Shown: positions 16,440 to 28,270 of the stretch, in pieces
Layout of the letters: each line of letters starts with the position of its first letter
Position numbering within the stretch: the first letter of the stretch is position 1
From: Planctomycetota bacterium
Lineage (GTDB): Bacteria; Planctomycetota; Planctomycetia; Gemmatales; Gemmataceae
DNA: 64,000 nucleotides
Reading direction: 5' to 3'
Assembly (NCBI GenBank): GCA_016873095.1
Contig: VGYC01000006.1
Location: 1 to 64,000, forward strand
Notes under the pieces: model-generated
Told to the model about the DNA's origin: nothing
What the model saw: the letters and a program-made list of their open reading frames with translations, nothing else
Databases searched by the model: none
Position numbers and translations under genes: made by a program

Positions 16440-17561
16440 ATGTCCTACTCTCTGGCAACTCTGTGGTACGAACGGCAACGCTACCTGCCCGGCGTGCTGG
16501 CCGTCGGCTTCAGCGCCTTGCTGATCGCCCTGCAGTCCGGACTGTTGCTGGGCCTGTTCTCGGTCACGTCGATTCCGATCGACCGGTCCAGGGCCGACAT
16601 CTGGGTCGGGCAGCCGAAGGTGGAGAGCGTGGATCTGGGCCGGCCGATCCCCGAGTCATGGCAATCGTACCTGGCCTATCCGGAAGTCGAGCGGACGGAA
16701 AGCTACATACAGGGCTACGCCTACTGGAGCAAGCCGGCACCGGCGGGCGGCATGGAGCTATGCATGCTGGTCGGCACCCGACTCGGCAAGGATGCGCTCG
16801 GCGCGGTGGACGGACTGAAGGCCGAGCATCGAGCGGCGCTTTCGGAGGCCGGCGCCGTGGTGATCGACAAGAGTGAGTTCAAGCGACTGGGCATTGAAAA
16901 GGTTGGCGAGACCGCCGAGGTGGCCGGCAAGCGCGTGCGGGTCGTGGGCATCGTCGAGGGCCTGCGCAGCATCGCCGGGCCATACGTGTTCTGCTCGCTG
17001 GAGACAGCCCATGCGTTGCTCAAGATGCCGCCGGGGCAGACCACGTTCTTGCTGGCCAAGTGCAAGAATCCCGAAGATGCCCGGAGCGTGGTCGAGCGCT
17101 TGAAGAACACGACGGACAAGGTCGATGCCTTCACCAGCTTGCAGTTCTCGCGCAAGAGCCGTGTCCACTGGCTGTTCAAGACCAAGGCCGGCATCGCTCT
17201 GGGGCTGGCGGCAGCGCTGGGCTTGCTCGTCGGCATGGTGGTGACGAGCCAGACGCTGTACGCGGCCACAGCGGCGTCATTGCGGGAGTATGCCGTGCTC
17301 CGCGCCCTCGGCATCCCGCGCTGGCGGATGGCGGCCACGGTCGTGGCACAATCGTTCTGGATCGGCGTGGCTGGCATCGTTCTGTCCGTGCCGGTGATTT
17401 TCGCCCTGGCCAAGCTCGGCAATCTCCTGGGCGCCAAGGTGGACATGCCCCCCTGGCTCCTGGCCGGCGCGGTCACAGTCACCATGCTGATGGCCCTCGT
17501 CTCCGGGCTCATGGCCCTGAGGTCACTACGCATGGTGGAGCCGGTGGCGCTGTTGCGCTAG
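16440..17561 (+). CDS. DevC-like ABC transporter permease (FtsX domain)
   Basis: A 373-residue inner-membrane permease of the MacB/FtsX type. One N-terminal membrane helix (about residues 16-40) is followed by a large periplasmic domain (about 45-250) and three helices at the C-terminus (about 252-275, 305-330, 340-362). The motif SLREYAVLRALGIPRWRM in the coupling loop is typical of DevC. GGGGA precedes the ATG at 16440 by 6 nt; an upstream ATG at 16413 is less likely. With the ATPase (17916) and membrane-fusion protein (18771) it forms a complete DevBCA-like exporter; in cyanobacteria that system exports glycolipids through TolC. No TolC gene is in the window. Confidence 0.85.
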   Translation: MSYSLATLWYERQRYLPGVLAVGFSALLIALQSGLLLGLFSVTSIPIDRSRADIWVGQPKVESVDLGRPIPESWQSYLAYPEVERTESYIQGYAYWSKPAPAGGMELCMLVGTRLGKDALGAVDGLKAEHRAALSEAGAVVIDKSEFKRLGIEKVGETAEVAGKRVRVVGIVEGLRSIAGPYVFCSLETAHALLKMPPGQTTFLLAKCKNPEDARSVVERLKNTTDKVDAFTSLQFSRKSRVHWLFKTKAGIALGLAAALGLLVGMVVTSQTLYAATAASLREYAVLRALGIPRWRMAATVVAQSFWIGVAGIVLSVPVIFALAKLGNLLGAKVDMPPWLLAGAVTVTMLMALVSGLMALRSLRMVEPVALLR

Positions 17562-17603
17562 TTGGCCATTTCACAATTCCTGAGCAGTGAATGGTCGTAT
17601 TTC

Positions 17604-17682
17604 GGGAGGGCGAGGCTCCTGCCGAGCCGTGAACCCACTTGGTTATTGTCGCTCCACGGCTCGGCAGGAGCCTCGCCCTCCC
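17604..17682. repeat. Dispersed element family A, inverted pair
   Basis: Two perfect 28-nt arms in inverted orientation (17604-17631 and 17655-17682; core GGGAGGGCGAGGCTCCTG) with a 23-nt spacer. It can fold into a long hairpin. It sits in the 354-nt gap between permease and ATPase genes, which otherwise holds only the promoter candidate below. Confidence 0.9.
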
Positions 17683-17832
17683 ACCGCCGACCGCTGGACT
17701 TACTTGGCATTTGCCCGGCTGCTCACGCGTGCGTTTCGAGGTGAACGGTTGCTGGTCGGATCACTTTGTCTCACCGGTACATCTGGCACAATCCCACCGC
17801 GGCGAGCAGCAACTTATTGCAATGAAATGATT

Positions 17833-17878
17833 TTGCAATTGGAAAGGATGCGGTATTCTGGTGAAATTGTAGTATAAT
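17833..17878 (+). promoter_or_regulatory. AT-rich promoter region before the ABC ATPase
   Basis: A consensus TATAAT (17873-17878) lies in an AT-rich patch unlike its surroundings, 38 nt before the ATPase ATG. No -35 at standard spacing is clear; TTGCAA (17833) and TATTCT (17854) could form a second, imperfect promoter. Suggests that the ATPase and fusion-protein genes have their own promoter. Confidence 0.4.
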
Positions 17879-17915
17879 GATCGACTTGAAGCCTGGGTGT
17901 ACTGAGGAACAGTGC

Positions 17916-18683
17916 ATGTACCACGAGAGGGGACATGGCGAGCCAAGTCTCCGCGCTACAGGATTGGTGCGAAGCTTCGGAGCCGGCGAGACGCTGACCA
18001 CCGCTCTTAACAGCGTGTCGATCGACATGTATCCGGGGCAACTCGCCTTGCTGATGGGTCCGTCGGGCAGCGGCAAATCCACGCTGCTGGCGGTGCTCTC
18101 GGGGCTTTTGCGCCCCGACGCGGGCAATGTCTATGCTCTCGGACGCGACCTCTGGGGCATGTCCGAACGACAGCGCGAGCAGTTCCGTCTCGATTACTGC
18201 GGCTTCATCTTCCAGGGCTACAATCTGTTCCCCGCATTGACGGCGCGACAGCATCTCGAGATGATCTTGCGCTGGGGCAAGAACTTGCCTGCCCGCGAGG
18301 CACACGAGCGCGCCACCGACATGCTGGGTCTGCTCGGACTCGCCAAGAAGGCCGATCTCCGCCCTGCCCAGATGTCCGGCGGCGAGAAACAGCGCGTGGC
18401 CATCGGCCGGGCGCTGATCAAGGAACCGGCCTTCTGCTTCGCCGACGAGCCCACTGCCGCCCTCGACTGGAAGCATGGCGAGCAAGTGATCGAATTGCTG
18501 CGCATGGCCGCCCACGACGAGGGAGCCACCATTCTGGTCGTCGCCCACGATTCGCGCATCATCCCCCATGCGGATCGTGTATTCCATCTGGAGGATGGTT
18601 GCTTGCTCGAACCCGGGATCGACGAGGCCGAGCGCGCCCTGAGGGTTATTCAAGGATCGAAATCGCTGGCCAGCGGTTTCTGA
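17916..18683 (+). CDS. DevA-like ABC transporter ATP-binding protein
   Basis: A 255-residue ATPase of the MacB/LolD/DevA group. Walker A is GPSGSGKST (about residues 47-55), Q-loop FIFQGYNLFPALTA, signature MSGGEKQRVAIGRAL, Walker B FCFADEPTAALD and switch VVAHD. Powers the permease encoded just upstream. I chose the ATG at 17916 (GAGGA 7 nt before); the frame is open to an ATG at 17877 that overlaps the TATAAT box. Its stop lies inside a 9-bp tandem repeat (18675-18710). Confidence 0.92.
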   Translation: MYHERGHGEPSLRATGLVRSFGAGETLTTALNSVSIDMYPGQLALLMGPSGSGKSTLLAVLSGLLRPDAGNVYALGRDLWGMSERQREQFRLDYCGFIFQGYNLFPALTARQHLEMILRWGKNLPAREAHERATDMLGLLGLAKKADLRPAQMSGGEKQRVAIGRALIKEPAFCFADEPTAALDWKHGEQVIELLRMAAHDEGATILVVAHDSRIIPHADRVFHLEDGCLLEPGIDEAERALRVIQGSKSLASGF

Positions 18684-18710
18684 GGTTTCTGAGGTTTCTG
18701 AGGCTTCTGC
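18675..18710. repeat. 9-bp tandem repeat across the ATPase stop codon
   Basis: Three perfect copies of GGTTTCTGA (18675-18701) and one degenerate copy (18702-18710). The first contains the in-frame TGA stop, and because the unit is a multiple of three each further unit repeats an in-frame stop. Confidence 0.85.
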
Positions 18711-18770
18711 GGCCTCCAAGCTGGCCCGAACCGTCCTCGACGGGAACATGGATGTGCAGGGGAGCCGACC

Positions 18771-20003
18771 ATGCGACGTAATGATGCTGCTATCGGCGAG
18801 TTCGAGCAAAGACCTTCTCCCCTGGCATTGCATCCGGAGCGTCCCGAACCGGGCAAACCTCCGGCCGAGGTCGCCGCGCCCACGCACGGTGGTGCGGCCG
18901 GCAAGACGCTCAAGGAGGCCAAGATGAACGGCCGCTCCGGCCCGTCACGCCTCGTCTGGGCCCTCGGCATCCTGCTCCTGATCATCACCGCTGTGATCGC
19001 CATCTGGGCAGTCAATTCTTCCGGGGACAACGGCGGCAGCCCGGTAGACAAGGAGCGAAAGGACGCCCCTCCGGCCGTGGTCGCGCTGGGCTTCGTGTTC
19101 TCCGATCCGGACGTGGTCAACCTGTCTCCGACACGGCCGGGCCGCGTGGACTACGTTGCTCCCGAGGGCCCGGCACTCATCAAGAAGGGCGACGTGCTGC
19201 TTCGCCTCGACGATCGCATCGCCAAGCTGGAGGTGGAAGCTGCCCAAGCCGCCCTCGCCGACGCCCGGGAAGAACTCAACCGGGCCAAGAATCTTCCCGA
19301 AAAGCACCTCATCGACCTGGAGCTACAAAAGGACGCCATCGAAGTGGCGCAAAGCAAGCTGAAAATCCAGGACAACGAGCTGAAGATCAAGCAAAGGCAA
19401 TTTGACAAGAAGCTCATCAACCGCGAGGAGCTGGAGATCAGCAAGGTGCAGGCCCACGTCCAGAAGACGCTCATCGAAGCCGAAGAGGCCAAGTTTCGCG
19501 CCTTGAAACTCATCAAGCCGGAATTGCAGGTGGCCCGGGCCAATCATGACGTGGAGGCCAAGAAGGTGCTGCTCAGGAAAGCCGAGCTGGCACGGGATGA
19601 ATGTGAGCTGCGTGCGCCGAGCGACGGCACTGTCCTGCGCGTCAACATCAGCGCCGGCGAGGTCCTCACCGCCCAGGCGAAGCTGCCTGCCATGCAGTTC
19701 TGTCCGGACGCACGCCGCATCGTTCGGGCCGAGGTCCCGCAGGAATGGTCCGATCTCGTCGAGAAGGGTCAAAAGGTGACCATCGAGGACGACACCCGGG
19801 CCAGGCGCGAATGGACTGGCACCATACGCGAAGTTTCCGACTGGTTCAGTCCTCGCCGACACCCCATCATCGAGCCGATGGTCTTCAACGACGTCCGCAC
19901 CCTGGAATGCGTCATCGACGTGGCCCCCGGCGGCCCGGCATTACGCATCGGCCAGCGCGTCCGCGTCAACATCCCGCGCAAGCAGGGTGCGGCAAGCAAA
20001 TGA
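18771..20003 (+). CDS. DevB/HlyD-like membrane-fusion protein
   Basis: Periplasmic adaptor linking the ABC permease to an outer-membrane channel. One membrane helix ([23 protein letters not shown], about residues 60-82) anchors it; then come a lipoyl half ([29 protein letters not shown]), a long charged coiled coil (about 145-265, with [20 protein letters not shown] and [16 protein letters not shown]), the second lipoyl half ([22 protein letters not shown]) and a beta-barrel domain. Two starts have good ribosome sites: ATG 18771 (GGGGAG) giving 410 residues, and ATG 18924 (AAGGAGG) giving 359. I list the longer; the extra 51 residues are Pro/Ala-rich and cytoplasmic. Last gene of the exporter set. 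Confidence 0.85.
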   Translation: MRRNDAAIGEFEQRPSPLALHPERPEPGKPPAEVAAPTHGGAAGKTLKEAKMNGRSGPSRLVWALGILLLIITAVIAIWAVNSSGDNGGSPVDKERKDAPPAVVALGFVFSDPDVVNLSPTRPGRVDYVAPEGPALIKKGDVLLRLDDRIAKLEVEAAQAALADAREELNRAKNLPEKHLIDLELQKDAIEVAQSKLKIQDNELKIKQRQFDKKLINREELEISKVQAHVQKTLIEAEEAKFRALKLIKPELQVARANHDVEAKKVLLRKAELARDECELRAPSDGTVLRVNISAGEVLTAQAKLPAMQFCPDARRIVRAEVPQEWSDLVEKGQKVTIEDDTRARREWTGTIREVSDWFSPRRHPIIEPMVFNDVRTLECVIDVAPGGPALRIGQRVRVNIPRKQGAASK

Positions 20004-20033
20004 TTGCAGGCGGGATGGCCTCGCCATGCGACA

Positions 20034-20077
20034 ATTCGTTGCCGGGGTGCCGAGAGGGGGGTGGCAACGCAACGAAT
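20034..20077. repeat. Dispersed element family D
   Basis: A 44-nt element with inverted ends ATTCGTTGC (20034-20042) and GCAACGAAT (20069-20077). The reverse complement of 48259-48302 matches nearly throughout, including the GAGGGGGGTGGC core. Lies between the fusion-protein gene and tadA. Confidence 0.8.
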
Positions 20078-20098
20078 CCTGAAAGCGGGAGCATCAGC

Positions 20099-20623
20099 GT
20101 GACGGACGAGTCCCTGGCCGAGGTCGGCGAGTTGCCGCTGTCCGATCCGCGCCATCCGTTTCATCGGCTGCACATGGAGATGGCCCTGGAGGAGGCGGCC
20201 AGCGCCGTCGACGAGGACGAGGTTCCCGTCGGCGCCGTGATCGTGTCGCTAGAGCGCGGCGTCATCGCCCGGGCCCACAATCAGCGGGAGCAATTGCACG
20301 ATCCAACCGCCCACGCCGAGATGATCGCCATCACGCAGGCCGCCAACGCCCTGCAATCGTGGCGGCTGGAACGGTGTGTGCTCTACGTGACGCTGGAGCC
20401 GTGCCCGATGTGTGCCGGCGCCATCGTGCAGGCCCGGCTGCCGCTGGTCGTCTACGGCGCCGCCGATCCGAAAGCGGGGGCCTGCGACACGCTGTACCAG
20501 ATCACCTCCGATGCCCGGTTGAATCATCGTGCCGAGGTGGTCGGCGGCGTGCTGGCCGACCGCTGTGCGGCCATCCTGAGCGACTTCTTCGCGGCCAAGA
20601 GACGGCGGTCCTCCTCGAAGTGA
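20099..20623 (+). CDS. tadA: tRNA-specific adenosine deaminase
   Basis: Deaminates A34 to inosine in tRNA-Arg(ACG), allowing it to read three CGN codons. The 174-residue product has the zinc deaminase motifs HAE (His72, Glu74) and PCPMC (residues 101-105, Cys102 and Cys105), plus [16 protein letters not shown] typical of TadA. The GTG start at 20099 has GCGGGAG upstream and gives a normal length with a 25-residue extension; an ATG at 20174 (MEMALEEA) would match the minimal family N-terminus. The family D repeat immediately precedes it. Confidence 0.93.
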   Translation: MTDESLAEVGELPLSDPRHPFHRLHMEMALEEAASAVDEDEVPVGAVIVSLERGVIARAHNQREQLHDPTAHAEMIAITQAANALQSWRLERCVLYVTLEPCPMCAGAIVQARLPLVVYGAADPKAGACDTLYQITSDARLNHRAEVVGGVLADRCAAILSDFFAAKRRRSSSK

Positions 20624-20693
20624 CAGGTCCAGTCGGTTCATGATTCATCATTCTTCATTTGCATTCTTCATTCTGAACACTCGCGCATCCGTA

Positions 20694-20762
20694 TTGACCC
20701 CCTTTAGCCGCACTCTTAGACTGGAGTTTTGGGTCGGTGGGGCGGAATCTGCGGATTATAAT
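20694..20762 (+). promoter_or_regulatory. Candidate promoters of secA
   Basis: TTGACC (20694-20699), a 17-nt spacer and TAGACT (20717-20722) form one candidate; a separate TATAAT (20757-20762) without a clear -35 is a second. Both lie in the 310-nt gap between tadA and secA, which is otherwise non-coding apart from the family C hairpin. Confidence 0.4.
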
Positions 20763-20837
20763 GAAAATGCCCAATTTGCGGGGCGTGGCGTGCTGGCTTC
20801 GTTGCCGATTTTCACTGCCGCCGGCGTCCCATTGTAG

Positions 20838-20890
20838 GTAGGACGGGCCTCCAGGTCCGTCGGGACGGACGGCCCGGAAGGCCGTCCTAC
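20838..20890. repeat. Dispersed hairpin element family C
   Basis: A 53-nt nearly self-complementary sequence beginning GTAGGACGG and ending GCCGTCCTAC, with internal GGTCCGTC/GACGGAC pairing. It ends 43 nt before the secA start and would fold in the secA leader. Confidence 0.8.
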
Positions 20891-20933
20891 GTTATTTCGG
20901 CTCGCCCGGGTGCGGGCCCAGGAACCACTGCAC

Positions 20934-24941
<4,008 letters not shown>

Positions 24942-24966
24942 GCCGAGGGCAGCCTGACGGATACGG

Positions 24967-25203
24967 ATGATGCCGACTAGACGGGCGGCTGCGCTGAAAA
25001 GACTGCGAGGGTTAAGCACTCGCGTACTGGAACATCTCGCCAAGCTCAGCGAACCTTCAGAAGTTGATCTGCTCCATTGGAGGGTAGAGATTGACAACTG
25101 GTTGAATCAGATGGAGGCAGTGCTGGACCATGTCGGCAAGAAAACCGCGGAAGAATGGTCGGCCCGGATCACCGAATGGCGTGGCCGCGCCGAAAAGGCG
25201 TAA
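24967..25203 (+). CDS. Small unknown protein, overlaps the next gene
   Basis: A 78-residue basic protein (MMPTRRAAALKRLRGLSTRVLEHLAKLSEPSEVDLLHWRVEIDNWLNQMEAVLDHVGKK...), probably all helical, 26 nt after secA. No family recognised. Its last 74 nt overlap the start of the following gene in another frame. The ribosome site is weak. The clean helical pattern and close spacing to secA favour a real gene, but this is uncertain. Confidence 0.5.
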   Translation: MMPTRRAAALKRLRGLSTRVLEHLAKLSEPSEVDLLHWRVEIDNWLNQMEAVLDHVGKKTAEEWSARITEWRGRAEKA

Positions 25204-25495
25204 GGAGCCGAAATCGGACCTGGCACTCCGTAATCGGCTGATCGATGCGCTCAACGCCTACTCCATGCATGCTGAGTCTGCTGCCGACAAGCACGATTTT
25301 TATTTCCACATGACCGACTGGATTTCGGACCTGGAGGATTTGGCCGCTCTCTACAAGGATCCGACTACCTTCGACCGCAAGCAATCGCGCCAGGTTATCT
25401 TTGGGTTTCTGGTTCATGCAGTCGGGCATCTGAATGCAGCCAGCCGTCTGCTGCTCGGAGAGGTGTGCGATCCGTTCACCAAGGAGTCAAAGTGA
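25130..25495 (+). CDS. Small unknown protein
   Basis: A 121-residue protein with a basic, Pro-rich N-terminus (residues 1-30) and a helical body (NRLIDALNAYSMHAESAADKHDFYFHMTDWISDLEDLAALYKDPTTFD...). No recognised domain. The two adjacent small products share a pattern of an aromatic/acidic DWxxDLE or NWLNQME-type helix, so they may be related or interact; inference only. The true start may be an in-frame codon downstream of 25130 if the overlap is not used. Confidence 0.55.
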   Translation: MSARKPRKNGRPGSPNGVAAPKRRKEPKSDLALRNRLIDALNAYSMHAESAADKHDFYFHMTDWISDLEDLAALYKDPTTFDRKQSRQVIFGFLVHAVGHLNAASRLLLGEVCDPFTKESK

Positions 25496-25610
25496 TTGGA
25501 CTCGGCTTGCTGAAACGCGAGCCAAGCGCCTCAATCTGGGATCAATCTGGTAAGCGCCACCTTGATCGCGCAGCCCCTCGGTAATCCGACTGTTTCGGGA
25601 AAGGACTCCC

Positions 25611-26906
25611 ATGCGCTACGTCCTCAACATCATCTACCTGCTCTTGCTGCTCGTACTCTCCCCCTGGCTCATCTACAAGGCCCTCACCACCGGTAAATTT
25701 CGCCGCGGTCTGTGGGTCAAGCTGACCGGTCGGGCCTGCGTGCGCGAAACGCAAGCGTCGTGCGCCTGGTTTCACGGAGTCTCGCTCGGTGAAATCCATC
25801 TCCTCGGCCCGGTCGTGGCGGCGTTCCGGAAACGGCATCCCGACTGGCAGTGCGTCGTGTCCACGACGACCGATACCGGCTTCGAGGAAGCGACGAAGCG
25901 CTTCGCCGATCTGCCGGTGTTCCACTGGCCGCTCGATTTCTCCTGGGCGGTGTCGCGTGCGCTGCGTCGCGTGCAGCCAAGCCTCGTCGTCCTGGCCGAA
26001 TGCGAGCTATGGCCGAACTTTCTCTCCGCGTGCAAATCGGCGGGTGTTCAGGTCGCCGTCATCAATGGCCGGATGAGTCCGCGCAGCCGGCGGCGCTTCG
26101 AGAAGTTCCGCTGGCTGGTGAGCGGGTTGTTTCGCCGGCTCGATCTCTGCGCGGTGCAAACCGAGGAGCACGCCGCTGCCTTTCGTAGCCTCGGCTCGCC
26201 CAGCGTCGTCGTCACCGGTTCGGTCAAGTACGACGGCGCCAGCCTGGACCGCGACAATCCACGCACGCGCGACATGGCCCGGCTTTTGGACATCACGCCG
26301 GACGACTTCGTGTTGGTGGCCGGCAGCACCCAGGCACCCGAAGAGCAGGTCATCCTCGACACTTACCTCAAGACCAAAGCCCGACATGCCAACCTGCGGC
26401 TCATCCTGGTCCCGCGCCATCGCGAGCGCTTCGACGAGGTAGCGGCGCTCATCGACAGGGCCGGTGTGCCGTTTCTGCGTCGCAGCCGGATGGACGGCCC
26501 TGCCAAGCGGCATGACGTGATGCTGAGCGACACCATCGGCGAGCTGAGCGCCATCTGGGGCCTGGCCGATGTCGCCTATGTTGGCGGCAGCCTCGACGGC
26601 GTCCGCGGCGGACAGAACATGATCGAGCCGGCCGCGTATGGCGCCGCCGTGCTCTTTGGCCCGCATACCTGGAACTTCAAGGACACCGTGGCCCGGCTGC
26701 TGGAGCATGGTGCCGCAGTGCAAGTCGCCGACGCCGGCGAACTGGAGAACGAAGTCGCCCGGCTGCTGGGCGATGCACATGCCCGGCAAGAACTCGGTGA
26801 AGCGGCCCGGCACTTCGTCTTCTCGCAGCAAGGCGCTACCGCGAAGACGTTGCAGGCGCTGGATGAGTCGATCAGGGAATCTCAAGTCACGTCACGAGCG
26901 GCTTGA
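25611..26906 (+). CDS. waaA: 3-deoxy-D-manno-octulosonic acid (KDO) transferase
   Basis: Inner-membrane glycosyltransferase that adds KDO to lipid A precursor. The 431-residue protein has an N-terminal membrane anchor (YVLNIIYLLLLLVLSPWLIYKAL), then the WaaA signature: WFHGVSLGEIHLLGPVVAAFRKRHP, STTTDTGFEEA, PLDFSWAVSRALRRVQPSLVVLAECELWPNFL, INGRMSPRS, VAGSTQAPEEQVIL, VPRHRERFDEV, and the C-terminal GGQNMIEPAAYGAAVLFGPHTWNFKD. AAAGGAC precedes the ATG. The gene implies a lipid A-based outer membrane. It converges with the dehydrogenase gene, stops 4 nt apart. Confidence 0.95.
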   Translation: MRYVLNIIYLLLLLVLSPWLIYKALTTGKFRRGLWVKLTGRACVRETQASCAWFHGVSLGEIHLLGPVVAAFRKRHPDWQCVVSTTTDTGFEEATKRFADLPVFHWPLDFSWAVSRALRRVQPSLVVLAECELWPNFLSACKSAGVQVAVINGRMSPRSRRRFEKFRWLVSGLFRRLDLCAVQTEEHAAAFRSLGSPSVVVTGSVKYDGASLDRDNPRTRDMARLLDITPDDFVLVAGSTQAPEEQVILDTYLKTKARHANLRLILVPRHRERFDEVAALIDRAGVPFLRRSRMDGPAKRHDVMLSDTIGELSAIWGLADVAYVGGSLDGVRGGQNMIEPAAYGAAVLFGPHTWNFKDTVARLLEHGAAVQVADAGELENEVARLLGDAHARQELGEAARHFVFSQQGATAKTLQALDESIRESQVTSRAA

Positions 26907-26910
26907 TTGT

Positions 26911-28224
26911 TCATCCCACTTCCGGCAGCACCCACGGCTTGCGATACTCGCGCCGGCCGCGCAGAGCGTTGGCTTCCTTGTCGTTGCCGAAGGTTTCGGT
27001 CCTGGGATCGATGATTAGCTTGCGGCCGCCGAGCCGTGCGGAGATGTTGCCGGCGTGACAGAGGATGGACGCCGGGTGGCCGATGGTCTCCAGGTCGCAG
27101 GCGGGGCGGCGGCGCGAGCGGATGCAGTCGATGAAGTCCTGGACGTGCGGTCCCTCGTGGCTGTCGCCTGAGACCTCGCGGACCAGCTTGCCGCCCGGCC
27201 CGAAGGCGCGCCAGCGGCGATTGCCGAGCACGATGTAGCCCTGGTCGCCGTACACGGCCGCGCCTTCCGTCTCGTCCTCCATGCGATACGGCGCCCAGAT
27301 GCGCATCTCGTAGGTCAGCAGCTTCGGCGTCTTGCCGTGGTACTCGTAATTGACCTGCATGGTGTCGGGGAATTCCTGGGCGTCGTCGAAGTACCACTTG
27401 TTGCCGCTGGTGTAGACAGCAGCCGGCAGGCCGAGCGGTTCCTCCTTCTGGGCAATGCAGGCGGCATTGAGGGCGGCGAAGGCCATGTCGAGTCGATGGA
27501 CGCCATCGTTGCCGAGGTCGCCGGTGCCGTAGTCGTAGAACCAGCGCCAGTTGCCGTGGAAGCGATTGCGGTTGAACGGCCGCAGCGGCGCCGAGCCGAG
27601 CCACATGTCGTAATCGACGCCGTCAGGGGGCTTGCCGTCGGCCGGCCTGCCGATGGGGCGTTGCCTGTCGCTCTCCCATGCCTTGGCCACCAGGCAGCGG
27701 CCCAGCGCCCCGCTGCGGATGTACTCCAGGGCGGTGATCATGCGCTGCGTGGTGCGATGCTGCGAGCCCATCTGCACGATACGCCGGTGCCGCCGCATGG
27801 CCGCCACCATGCGCATGCCCTCCTCGATGTTGTGCGCATCCGGCTTCTCGACGTATACGTCCTTGCCGGCGATGCAGCCCAGGATGGTCGGGATCGCGTG
27901 CCAGTGATCCGGCGTGCCGACGACAAGGGCATCGATCTTCTTGTCGTCGATGATGCGGCGAAAGTCGCCGGTGGTCCACGGCTTGCGATTCTGCCGCTTC
28001 TGCACCTCGGCGACCGCGGCCGGCAGACGCCGGCTATCGAGATCGGCGATGGCGACCAGGTCCACGTTCTTGTTGCTGGCGAAGGTGCGGATGAGCTGCA
28101 AGGCCCGGCCGCCGGCGCCGATGGCACCCACGCGTACTCTGTCGTTGGCCCCCGCTGCCCGTGCCGAGGCGCTCAGCGCCAGGGCGCCCGCCGTCGTGCC
28201 GCCGAGAAAGCTCCTGCGATTCAT
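26911..28224 (-). CDS. Gfo/Idh/MocA family oxidoreductase with Tat signal
   Basis: A 437-residue NAD(P)-binding sugar-type dehydrogenase. It starts MNRRSFLGGTTAGALALSASARAAGANDR, a twin-arginine signal, so it is probably exported carrying its cofactor. The Rossmann motif is VRVGAIGAGGRALQLIRTFASN, followed by AIADLDSRRL, VVGTPDHWHAIPTILGCIAGKDVYVEKP (family EKP motif, catalytic Lys) and GSQHRTTQRM. The ATG at 28224 has GGAG 8 nt upstream; an ATG at 28233 is also open. Such exported paralogues are very numerous in planctomycetes and their substrates are mostly unknown. Confidence 0.92.
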   Translation of the reverse strand: MNRRSFLGGTTAGALALSASARAAGANDRVRVGAIGAGGRALQLIRTFASNKNVDLVAIADLDSRRLPAAVAEVQKRQNRKPWTTGDFRRIIDDKKIDALVVGTPDHWHAIPTILGCIAGKDVYVEKPDAHNIEEGMRMVAAMRRHRRIVQMGSQHRTTQRMITALEYIRSGALGRCLVAKAWESDRQRPIGRPADGKPPDGVDYDMWLGSAPLRPFNRNRFHGNWRWFYDYGTGDLGNDGVHRLDMAFAALNAACIAQKEEPLGLPAAVYTSGNKWYFDDAQEFPDTMQVNYEYHGKTPKLLTYEMRIWAPYRMEDETEGAAVYGDQGYIVLGNRRWRAFGPGGKLVREVSGDSHEGPHVQDFIDCIRSRRRPACDLETIGHPASILCHAGNISARLGGRKLIIDPRTETFGNDKEANALRGRREYRKPWVLPEVG

Positions 28225-28270
28225 GGTGACCACTCCGAAAATGAATGACTGTGGATTCTGGCCATTCTCA

